Assembly (NCBI RefSeq): GCF_051106095.1
Contig: NC_135784.1
Coordinates: forward strand, 151,005,428 to 151,069,427
Length of the DNA stretch: 64,000 bases
Source: Pogona vitticeps
Taxonomy: Eukaryota > Chordata > Lepidosauria > Squamata > Agamidae
Reading direction: 5' to 3'
Of the stretch, positions 48,700-60,600 are shown piece by piece. Numbering within the stretch: the stretch's first letter is position 1; the number at the start of each line of letters is the position of its first letter. Below the pieces are notes generated by a model that made no database searches, had not been told where the DNA came from, and worked only from the letters and a program-made list of their open reading frames with translations. Made by a program: the position numbers and the translations under genes.

Positions 48700-51600
48700 G
48701 TCTATATATGTGGGGGGGGGGGAAGGTCACCCATATATCCAATATAGTGTAGTGGATAGAACATTGAACTAGGATTCAGATCTGAGGTCAGATTCTCAGA
48801 TTGTGGAAACTCACTGAGGGATAGTGTAGGTTTTTTAAAAAAAAACCTTTAAATCTCTCATGTAACTTGAAAACCCTAGTAGGCTCACCATCAGTCAGAT
48901 GCCATTTGATTGCACGTAAAAAAATTCCCAAATAAAGGTCAGTATTAACCCTGAAAAGATGAGGTGGTTATAGGCTCCTTGATTCTCCCAGTGCTCTGGC
49001 AAAAGTAAAATTGTATTCATGCTCCAACTACCGTACAATTGCACTCATCTCACATGTTAGCAAGGTTATGTTCAAAATCCTACAAGATAGGCTTCAGCAG
49101 TATGTGGACCAAAAACTCCCAGAAATACAAGCTGGATTTCGAAGGGGCAGAGGAACTAGATACCAAATTGCTAACTGTGAGGCTCCCAAGGTGGAAGCCT
49201 TGGTAGGAGTGCCGCTGCTCCCGAAGAGTAACAGCCAGACCCAGACAACTCCCCCACCATCCCCACCGCGACGGGAAGAGAGAGGTGTGGAAACCCCTGA
49301 TTGGGAGACAGAATGCGGCGGAACCCTCACCCTGAACAAGGGGGTAGATACCCGAGACTTAGAGGAGGCTGTGAAAGGGTTAAGCTTCACCCGCGAACCG
49401 GGGCAAGTTCAGGCGGGAAAAAGAGGGGAGGAGATAGAAGCCGGGATGGGGGATATAAGAGGGAGGGCCAGGGATATTCCAGGCGGTTGGGAGTGGGTTT
49501 GGATGGGGGATCCCTGGACCCACAAATGGGAGCAGGTTCGGATCCCTCATGAGGAGGCCGAGAAGCGGCGGCAACTGGGGTTGAAGCCTCGCCCTTCCTA
49601 TTGGGGAGAAACGGAGGCTAAGGAGTGGCGAAGAAAGTTGAGAGAGGAACGAGAGGCGGTAGCCCGGGAATTAGAACGTAAACGACAATGGCATATCGCC
49701 GAGTTGAAGAAGCTGGGGGGTTACCCGGTCCATGGGGCGTCGAAGGAGGAGAGGGATCCTCCTGGGACGGATGGAGCGGCGATGAGGAGACCCTACCGTT
49801 AATCTCGCTAGATGAAGAATTGAACCCTGGACTGGGACCTGTGCCGCCTTCAACAGGTCCTTGGAACCCAGAGAACACCAACCCCTTTGTACATAGTTTG
49901 TGGACTCCTTCTAAACATAACCTCGGTCTTCAGACCTCCCTCAACCCTTTCATGGGGGTAGTTCCTGATGATGTTAATGTCGAAATAAATACTGTTCCGT
50001 TTGATGTTCCTCCTGTGCCTCGTCTGTTTATTGGAGAGAAGACAGCCCACACCAGCGAACCTTCACATATTGGCGCCCAACGTGGGGCTGTCAGCCCCTC
50101 AAGAAACGGAGGGGTGGATACGACAAATAACAGAAGGTCAAGAGGCACTGATGAAACAACTGGCGGATCAGCAGAAACTCATCATAGATCAACTAAGCAG
50201 AACACAAATAGGGTCGTCCGCCAAGACACCAGCAACGGAAGGAAGAGGAGCGATTGCACACCGGCCGCCGATCAAACTCCAAAAGATGGGTCCCCAAGAC
50301 GACCCGGCGGCGTTCCTGAACATATTTGAACGGGTGGCGGTGGCGGCACAGTGGCCAAAGGACCAGTGGGCCCTTATCGTGACCCCCTACTTAACAGGCT
50401 TACCCCAGGAAATAGTGGATACGTTAGACCCGGAAGATGCAGGTGACTACGAAAAGGTCAAGACCGCAATCCTCAACACGTTGAACCTAAACGAGGAAGC
50501 TTACCGCAGGCGATTTAGGGAGCTACGGTTGAAGCCGGGCATACACCCACGAACGGTAGCGCAAAAGATGAGAGTGAACGCCACACGGTGGGTGCAACCC
50601 AAAGGAAAAACGGCAGAACAGGTGCTAGAGCTAATGATACTCGAGCAATTGGTGTCAACGCTCAGCCCAGGACCCAGGAACTGGGTGGTGAAGCACAAAC
50701 CAACGTCGGTAGAGGGCGCTGTTACCTTACTGGAAGACTATCTAGGAGCGGAAGATCCATGGTTAAACCGCCCTGCGGCAGGGGGAGAGAAACCCCGGAG
50801 CAAAGACAAGATGGCGGAGACAGCGAACGCGGGAGCGCCACGAGGGAACCAGATGACGACCCCCAAAAAGCAAGGCCCCGACCGCATCGAGTACGTGAAT
50901 ACAACGGGGTCCCGGATTCCCCGCCCAACGATCACAACCGACCCGGCCAAAAGCAAGCTGGCGCCCACTTGGAACCAAGGGAAAGAAAAAATGACCGCGT
51001 GCTTCGGCTGCGGCCAATTCGGCCACATCCGGAAGTTCTGCCCAGCTGAAGAGTATGCCTGGGCCAACATTTATGCAAACGTCGCCAAGGTGGGTGAGAA
51101 GTTCCATCCCGGGTGGGTAGTGACCGCAGAGGTCAACGGCCAGAGGAAACGGGCCTTGATAGACACAGGGTGCACCCGGTCGCTCGTGAGAGAGCTAGAG
51201 GGACCGAGACTGGGAGAGACTGTAGTGGTAAGGTGCATCCATGGGGACGCCAAAGAATATGATACCGCTCGGGCAAACGTGACTATCGGGACTCAGGAGG
51301 CCACACTGGAGGTGGGAGTAGTGCCCGGCCTAACCCGAGAGATGCTGTTGGGCAGGGACTGGCCGGGCCTAGAGGATTTGGCACGACGTGCAGAAGACAG
51401 ACTGGTTGGCGAAAAGGGAGAGGGAGAAAGGGAAGGAGAAGTAATGCAGTTGTCCAGAGATCAATTAAGGGGCCTGCAGCAAGATGATCCATCCCTGAAA
51501 CCTTATTTCCAGAAGGCCAACCCAGAAGGGGAGACCCCGATGAACGGGGAAGGATTTGAGGTGCGCCAGGGGCTGCTATACCAAATACGTAAGGGGGAGC

Positions 51601-54600
51601 AGGGTGAGGAGTCGGCCCTGGTGGTCCCAGACCACTTAAGGGGCTGGGTAATGCATTGGGCACACGATTTGCCAGTAGCTGGGCACTTGGCAACGCAGAA
51701 AACAGTGGCACGTATCCGACAAAGGTTTTTTTGGCCAGAGATGGTGAAACACATCGAGGACTACTGTAAATCATGCCCAGAGTGCCAATTGACTCAACCA
51801 AAGACAGGTCCGGGGGCAGGATTAATACCTATGCCGCTGGTTGATAGGCCGTTCGACCGCATTGCAATGGACATTGTGGGGCCCTTAACTAAGTCGGAAG
51901 GGGGCATCAATATGTGTTGGTAATCATTGACTATGCTACCCGATACCCAGAGGCCCTCCCCTTGAGATCGACCACGGCGAAAGTACTGGCTAAAGAACTC
52001 TTGGGGGTATTCTCAAGGGTGGGGTTCCCAAGGGAAGTACTGACGGACCAAGGGACTAACTTCATGAGTTCAACGTTCAAGCAAATGTGGGATCTCTTGG
52101 GGGTCAAACCCCTCCGAACTTCCATTTATCATCCCCAAGCCAATGGCTTGGTGGAAAGGTTCAATAGAACCCTGAAGGGAATGTTGAGGAAGGTGGCGAT
52201 GGAACACCCCAAAAAGTGGCATTTGTTTGTTAACCCTTTAATGTTTGCAGTGCGGGAAGCCCCTCAGTCATCGACGGGTTTCTCACCATTCGAACTGTTG
52301 TATGGAAGAAAACCCAGGGGAATACTGGATCTAATACGGGAGAAGTGGGAGGAAGGAGAAGATGCATCACGGAATGCCCTGCAGCAAATAGTAGAGATGA
52401 GGAACAATTTGAAAATAGCCTGGGAGGTGGCTCAGGAGAATCTGGCCCAAACACAGGGGAAACAGAAAGAACGTTACGATAAGAAAGTGAAACCCAGGGA
52501 ATTTGAGCAAGGGCAGAGAGTACTGGTGTTGTTGCCAACTGAGACTTCGAAATTCTTGGCTAAATGGCATGGGCCGTACGAGGTACTAAGACGGGTTACT
52601 GAAGTAGACTATGAAGTCGAAACCCCTGATAGAAAAAGGAAAAAACAGGTTTTTCACGTGAATCTACTAAAAGCGTGGGTAGACCGTGAATGCTTCTTCG
52701 ACGGTGAGGCAGATGATGAATTGGGGCCAGAAGTTGGGGAGATGCGGGAGGAGGAAGACATAACAGTGGGTGAACGTCTGAACCCCACCCAAAGGGGGCA
52801 AGCCCTCTCCTTGAAATCAGAGTTCCCACAGGTGTTCTCCAAGATCCCGGGACAAACAAATCTAGTGGAACACACCATTGAAACTGACCCGGGGGTGGTG
52901 GTAAGGGAGAATGGCAGAACGTGGCCTCATCACGTGAAAGCCCTAATGGAAAAGGAGGTAGAGGACATGTTGAGCATTGGGGTGATTGAACCCGCCAAAG
53001 GCCCATGGCGCAGCTTCCCGGTCATTGTACCCAAGCCAGATGGGTCCTTAAGGTTCTGCGTGGACTTTCGAAAGGTTAACGCAGTTTCAAAATTTAATGC
53101 CTATCCCATGCCAAAAGTAGGGGATTTGCTGGATAAGTTGGGGAACGCGCGCTACCTGAGCTCAATCGACCTAACTAAGGGATATTGGCAGATTCCCGTG
53201 AGGGCTCAGGATCGGGAAAAAACAGCCTTCTGCACCCCCAAAGGGCTCTTCCAATTCGTCAAAATGCCGTTCGGACTACATGGGGCAGCTGCCACCTTTC
53301 AGAGGCTCATGGATAGGTTGTTAGAGTCCCAGGGAGAATGGGCTGCGGCATACATTGATGACATCATTGTTTTTAGCGCTAGCTGGGAGGAGCATCTCAC
53401 ACACCTAAGGAGGGTACTTCAAGAGTTAAAAAAGGCTGGATTAACCGTCAACCCCAAAAAGTGCCGGATAGGGTTAGATAAAGTAGAGTATTTAGGCTTC
53501 AAAGTCGGTCAAGGAGAAATTCAACCCCAGGAAGAGAAAGTGACTAAAATTTCCAAGTGGTATAGACCGAGGACCAAAAAGGAGGTGCAGCAGTTTTTAG
53601 GCTTAATTGGTTATTATAGACAGTTTATACCGCGGTTTGCCTCTATAGCGGCACCCCTCACGGACCTAACAAGAAAGGGGGCCTCGGTCAAGGTTAAATG
53701 GGGACCAGCCCAGGAACAGGCCTTTGAGACACTAAAAGGAATAATTTGTGAGTTGCCCATCCGATTCTCCCCAGATTTCTCCTGTCCCTTTGTGTTGTTC
53801 ACTGATGCCTCTGATCGAGGTCTCGGGGCGGTGTTATCCCAGGTAAGGAATGGGGGCGAATATCCCATTTTGTATTTAAGCCGGAAGCTGAAACCCCGGG
53901 AGGAAAAATATGCAGTTATAGAGAAGGAGGCTTTGGCTATAAGGTGGGCCACTCACGCCTTGAAATATTATTTGCAAGGGGCCCCATTCACCTTGGTAAC
54001 GGATCATGCCCCCCTCCAATGGTTAAACCGTATGAAAGAGACAAACCCCAGATTAACTCGCTGGTACCTGGCGTTACAACCATACTCATTCACTGTCCAA
54101 TACCGCAAGGGGAGAGAGCACTCTAACGTAGATTATTTCTCCCGGCAGGGTCCGTGGGCGCGGAGCGAGGAGGAGCGTGCGGCACTCTCGGATGGGGGGG
54201 TATGTGAGGCTCCCAAGGTGGAAGCCTTGGTAGGAGTGCCGCTGCTCCCGAAGAGTAACAGCCAGACCCAGACAACTCCCCCACCATCCCCACCGCGACG
54301 GGAAGAGAGAGGTGTGGAAACCCCTGATTGGGAGACAGAATGCGGCGGAACCCTCACCCTGAACAAGGGGGTAGATACCCGAGACTTAGAGGAGGCTGTG
54401 AAAGGGTTAAGCTTCACCCGCGAACCGGGGCAAGTTCAGGCGGGAAAAAGAGGGGAGGAGATAGAAGCCGGGATGGGGGATATAAGAGGGAGGGCCAGGG
54501 ATATTCCAGGCGGTTGGGAGTGGGTTTGGATGGGGGATCCCTGGACCCACAAATGGGAGCAGGTTCGAATCCCTCATGAGGAGGCCGAGAAGCGGCGGCA

Positions 54601-57600
54601 ACTGGGGTTGAAGCCTCGCCCTTCCTATTGGGGAGAAACGGAGGCTAAGGAGTGGCGAAGAAAGTTGAGAGAGGAACGAGAGGCGGTAGCCCGGGAATTA
54701 GAACGTAAACGACAATGGCATATCGCCGAGTTGAAGAAGCTGGGGGGTTACCCGGTCCATGGGGCGTCGAAGGAGGAGAGGGATCCTCCTGGGACGGATG
54801 GAGCGGCGATGAGGAGACCCTACCGTTAATCTCGCTAGATGAAGAATTGAACCCTGGACTGGGACCTGTGCCGCCTTCAACAGGTCCTTGGAACCCAGAG
54901 AACACCAACCCCTTTGTACATAGTTTGTGGACTCCTTCTAAACATAACCTCGGTCTTCAGACCTCCCTCAACCCTTTCATGGGGGTAGTTCCTGATGATG
55001 TTAATGTCGAAATAAATACTGTTCCGTTTGATGTTCCTCCTGTGCCTCGTCTGTTTATTGGAGAGAAGACAGCCCACACCAGCGAACCTTCACACTAACA
55101 TGCGCTGGATTATGGAGGAAGCCAGAGAGTTCCAGAAAAACATCTGCTTCATTGACTATGCAGAAGCCTTTGACTGTATGGACCACAACAAACTATGGCA
55201 AGTCCTTAAAGCAATGGGAGTGCCTGACCACCTTATCTATCTCCTGAAAACCTCTATGTAGGACAGGAAGCAACAGTTAGAACTGGATACGGAAACACTG
55301 ATTGGTTCAAAATTGGGAAAGGAGTACGACAAGGCTGTATTTTGTCTCCCTGCTTATTTAACTTATATGCAGAATACATCATGCAAAAGGCAGGACTGGA
55401 TGAATCCCAAACCGGAATTAAGATTGCCGGAAGAAATATCAACAACCTTAGATATGCAGATGATACCACTCTGATGGCAGAAAGTGAGGAGGAATTAAAG
55501 AACCTCTTAATGAGGGTGAAAGAGGAGAGCACAAAAAATGGTCTGAAGCTCAGCATCAAAAAAACTAAGATCATGGCCACTGGTCCCATCATCTCCTGGG
55601 AAATAGAAGGGGAAGATATGGAGGCAGTGACTACTTTCTTGGGCTCCGTGATCACTGCAGATGGTGACAGCAGCTACGAAATTAAAAGGTGCCTGCTTCT
55701 TGGGAGGAAAGCAATGAGAAATCTAGACAGGATATTAAAAAGCAGAGACATCACCTTGCCAACAAAGGTCCACATACTCAAAACTACGTTTTTTCTAGTA
55801 GTGATGTATGGAAGTGAGAACTGGACCATAAAGAAGGCTGACTGCTGAAGAATTGATGCTTTTGAATTGTGGTGCTGGAGGAGACTCTTAAGAGTCCCCT
55901 GGACTGCAAAGAGAACAAACCTATCCATTTTGAAGGAAATCAACCCTGAGTGCTCACTGGAAGGACAGATCCTGAAGCCGAGGCTCCAGTACTTTGGCCA
56001 TCTCATGAGAAGAGAAGACTCCTTAGAAAAGACTTTGATGTTGGGAAAGTGTGAAGGCAAGAGGAGAAGGGGACGACCGAGGATGAGATGGTTGGACAGT
56101 GTCATCGAAGCGACCAACGTGAATTTGACACAACTCCGGGAGGCGGTGGAGGATAGGAGGGCCTGGCGTGCTCTGGTCCATGGGGTCACGAAGAGTCGGA
56201 CACGACTAAACGATTGAACAAACAAATTCTTGTTTTGATCTGCGTGTTTACAAGCCTGTTCATTTCCCTAAAAAGGGAGTTCCATAAGTCAGCTAGATTC
56301 CAGATGCTGTAAGATATCAGGAAAAAAGTTAATATGAATACTAAACTTAAAGAGAAGACTCTGCTTGAAGCCGTGCTAGCATGGAAATCCATCACAATAT
56401 GATCTTAAGAGCTTTCAGATTTAGGGAGCCCAGATGCCCGCAGGAGATACCCAGGCGGCTTGTGTGCACTTATCTGAGCCCTCACCGCTGCTATTCTTGA
56501 GATAGTACAGCTGTCTGCCTGGAAATATGGTGGTGAATGATCTCCTTTAGTGTACTTTCCAGTGGGTTTTTTCTGTCTTTTCCTCCAAGCCCTCCTGTTG
56601 GGAAGTGGTCCCATGTTGTTCTTCTAGGTCCAGAGTGGAGATGTGACGCTTGTTGCTTAGAGACAGTGTTAGAAACCACACCACGAGTCCCAAAGCATCC
56701 TCTGAACACTGGCTGACTTTACCTTGTTCTGTTACCAAAGCGGTTTTCTCTCGCAAGCTGAAGCTAAGCTGTATGGCTGCCTTTTGGTGACAAAGCCACC
56801 ATTTTAGCAGTTCCGTAGGTTCTGTAATATTCTTAAATCTGAACCCTGGATCTCTCTCTCTTTGAGAGTTGTGGTTGGCACAACTCCCCATCTTTTTTAG
56901 AGAGGCCTAATGCACGAGGACAGCTTCTGAATGGGGCTGGCTCTTCACGATCTCTGGGGCAGGATGTCTTTGTGCAGTTGGAGGGGTGTATGCGTTGAGC
57001 CGAGTAGTTCAGCAGCAGCCTGGGCTGTGGAAGAGGAAGGGCTTGTGTCCATACACTGCCCGAAAGAGGCAAGTGTGGGGATGAGATGAAGGGGAAGCTA
57101 GCAAGAAGGAACTCAGGGGTGCTCAGAAGAAGCCTCCGCAAGGGAAGAGCAGGGAGTCGTTAGCAGTAGGTGAGTTTAAGGGCAGCGCTCTGGGAAATGG
57201 GTTGAACTTTTAATTTGGATGCTTACTAGGATGCTTTGGCTTCCTGATGGATCCAAAGGGGCAGCAGCAGCAGAAGAGGGCTTTAAGCTTTTGGAACACT
57301 TCTTCTTTTCCTTGGTTCCTCCATAAATTTTGGCTGAAGACCACGGATGCTTTATTTGTATATGTATCTCCCTTTGAAACTAAGAAAGCTGAGTATGAAA
57401 TCATGGTGACCAAAATCCAGCAAGAAGAAGAAAAAAAATCTGGATTTGTATAAATGACTTAAATTCCACAAAATGTGCATGTGCTTCCACATCACTTATT
57501 CCTGCCCTTTCATGAAACCATAGAAGGCACACCTCTTGGGACGCGGTCTGGGAGCACTTTCACAGGGAGTTGAGTCATTTTACACAGAGGGACAGTTAGT

Positions 57601-60600
57601 ATTCTGAATCTTTGCTGTCAGAGCCTGGCTAGTGGATCATCAAGTGCAGCTAGAGGGTTTTGAATAATGTTTATTATGACTATCTGGTTGGCCCATTTCA
57701 GGGCTGGCCCATCTAGTATTGTCTCCTGCACCTCTCGAAAGGAAAGCTGGGATAAGACTGCGGATGGGCACTTCCAGTGTTGGCAGACCTAGGTTGGAAC
57801 TCAGCAGCTGGCAGGTATCCAGTGCTGCTAAACTGGCCAGATGACTGGACTGTGAAACTTGGAGGGCACTTTGCTTTCCCAGATGAGAGTGACTCATAAT
57901 GAAGGTTTGAGGGATGGGCTCTTGACCAGAACTCTTGGGCAGCTGATGCTGGACGTCATGCGGTATGACACACTATGGGCTTTTGAAGCAGTAGAAAAAT
58001 CGCACATAAGTGGGAGGATGCATTTGTGAGAGGGGTTGGCAGCTGGAGGCAGGAGGGGGTGAGGAATAATGCCTTGTTTCCTGTACTGAAAGAAATAGGA
58101 ACCAGCATTTTAAAATGACATCTGGGAAACAGAAAGTTTTTAACCCCTGGTTTAAAGCTAAAGTTGCTCCGTGGTAAAACTTCGGTTTTGCTTTGAGCCT
58201 GGTTGATTGGCAGGATGCAAGAAAGCTGGAGTTTCCCACATCCACTGAATGCAGAAATGGTTCTGAGTACCACAGGGATTGCAAGATGCGCTTCTGCATG
58301 CTTGTTGCCGAGGCTGCCTTGGAGAACACGTCGTCTGCGTGTTTCTGAACACCCCCTCCCCTTCTGAGTAGAGTATGCTGTGAAAATACAGGTGGTGTCC
58401 TTCAGCAGACTTCACTTGCCTGACATGGATGGGTATCTTCCGTGGTCCAGAAGATGGGATATCTTTTAGGAGTGAATAACAATGATATGTATGGGAGGGG
58501 AAATTTTTATTAAACACATGTGGACACGCTATTGTTGTTGTTGTTTTTCTATGAAGTTAGCCATGTTGAAGAAGGTATTTGTTTTTTTGGGTTTTTCCAG
58601 AATTCATCATGTATCATCTTTGCTGCTAGACATGCCAGCGCTTCCACGGTAAGTAGTTCTTTTAATTCCTTGTGTATTGTGCAGGGGGGGTGAGTTTTGG
58701 CTGCGTGAGTCCCCTAGCTAAACCCAGAAGACCGTGATAGCATGAATAGGTCAGCCAGTGTCTCACATTGTCTCATCTGCACTTCAGCAGAGAATTTGAT
58801 GCCATCTTCCCTTTTACCTTCTCTTTTTCCTGGGTGTGAGTCACTGACATTAATGTCACAGTTTGTGTGTGATCAGTCTCCATCCTTTGTGTTTTCAGAA
58901 CCTGAAAGATGTTCTTGCAAACATGATCCCCAAGGAGCAAGCAAGATTGAAAAACTTCAGGCAGCAGTATGGCAGCACCGTCATTGGCCAGATCACTGTG
59001 GATATGGTGAGTTGTGTAATCTTAAGAGTCGGGGCCCGAGAGCACATCAGGATGTAAAAGCCATGGTTCTCAGTTCCTGCATGAGATTTAAGCCCCTTGT
59101 GTGCAGATTGAAGGAACCGCGAAGCCCCCCTCTGTGCTGTGCCTCCTTGTGCTGCCAGCTGGCAAAAGGCCAACAGTGACAAGGAAACGCCAGGGATCCC
59201 TGGGGTGCGTTCGGGCAACATCAGCAAAACCCCACAGTGCCTTAAACCTGGAAGTTGCCTTTCCAGAGGCACTTTTCCTGTCTCTTCCACAGGCCTATCC
59301 TTGGGACCGCTTTTAGATGGGATGCTAAGTTGAAATGTAGGCAAAGGAGTGAGAAGGTTTTTGTGACATTAGAGCACATTTTCAGAAGGACATTGGAGGG
59401 GGGCGGGGAAGGATACTGTTCACTGCCAGGTCGAAGGGTTTGCCTAAGAACTCTAGACTCTGTCCTTACGTCGAATGTTGTGAAGAAGCAAGAACAGAAA
59501 GGGCCTCTCACTGGCATTTGGGAGAGCTGCTATTAGTCTGAATGGATAAGAAGTACGGATTAAATGAATTAGCATATTTTTCTTTGTATAAGATGCCCCA
59601 TGTATAAAACACCCCCCCCTCACTTTTCTAAATCAAAAATTCTTTCTTTGCAAGAAAATGCAACATTTTTGATTCAAAAAGCAGCTTTCCACCTCCAGGT
59701 TTTGCAAAGAAAATGCAGGGGGAAAGCAATTTCTGCTTTCCCCCTACATTTGCGTTGCAAACGGGCAAGCAGGGCTTTTTATTTAAGGGCCAGCTGGAAA
59801 TCTGAGCTGTGGCATTCATTGAAAAGGGCTCTTTTCTCTCTTTTTTTTCAACTCAGTTGAGGCCACTGTTCTTTAGAAAGAAGAAGAGGAAAGGGAGAGG
59901 AAATTAAATCAAAGACAAAGCAAACCACTTGTGGGATTTCTCTGTGTGCCTCCTGCTCTTTATTGTCTAAAGGGGTGCCAGAGAGGGTAGAAAAAAGCTA
60001 CCCAGCAGCCAAAAAACAGGGCCTTGGGAACAAATCTCTGGCATAGTACCCTGGTACTGAGGACCGGGATATTATGCAAATCAAGAAAACAGTGCAAAGT
60101 GTGAATGGTTCTGGTTGTAGCAAGTTTTTTGAATGTGCTCAAACTTGGGTCACAAACTGAGTGGAGAGAGAACTGCTGGGGTGAAGCAGTGGGACAACAG
60201 CTGGGTTAGGGGCGAATTACTGTTGCACACAGGTCCCCCAACCCAGTCTCTGTCAAATGTTTCATACCATAGTGAGTTCGACATTTTCAGCTCTAAAAAG
60301 GTAACAGTGATTGTTAAGGATATTTGCTCTCAAGGACATGTACTACGTGACTGGTTATTTTTATATATATATATATATATATACATGGAGAATAAGAGAG
60401 AGAGAGAGAGAGCAGTTCAGATAGGAAATAACATGTAGCCCATGGTCTAGTTCAGATGTTATGCTGCCATTCAGCACAAGCCTCAATCATCCCTAGGGCC
60501 ATGCGTTGTTCCTGGACTCCGGCACGGTCACACACAGGAGATTGAAAGCTTTACTTCTCTTTTAGATCAGCTTCAGTGTATGTGTTATTTGAAACTGACA

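Larger units (their letters stand above)
49176..55094 (+). mobile_element. Gmr1-like Ty3/Gypsy LTR retrotransposon, nearly whole
   Basis: A 5.9-kb LTR retrotransposon in the sense direction within CS intron 1 and inside a Bov-B LINE. Parts in order: 5' LTR, PBS, gag with a SCAN-like region and a zinc knuckle, protease, integrase, reverse transcriptase, RNase H, polypurine tract, 3' LTR. Integrase ahead of reverse transcriptase is the order of the Gmr1-like group of vertebrate Ty3/Gypsy elements; most Gypsy elements have integrase last. No envelope gene is seen. The two LTRs differ at one base of 892, so the insertion is very young; at an assumed neutral rate near 1e-9 per site per year this is well under a million years or so. 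The coding part looks nearly whole, with about one break in its reading frame. Confidence 0.95.

Noticed and set aside
49011-49802. A 263-codon open frame spanning the Bov-B/LTR junction
   Set aside because: It is a chance fusion of the Bov-B fragment with the open frame of the inserted LTR. The LTR half recurs as the tail of the pol frame at the 3' end.
55254-56225. Long minus-strand ORFs
   Set aside because: Antisense of the Bov-B 3' half; the sense reading carries the RT motifs.
57247-57453. 68-codon [18 protein letters not shown] as a small gene
   Set aside because: No splice context, no recognised homology, and it lies inside CS intron 1; chance ORF is more likely.
58742-59179. 145-codon ORF across CS exon 3
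   Set aside because: It runs through exon 3 in a different frame from CS and has no domain; an overlap artefact.
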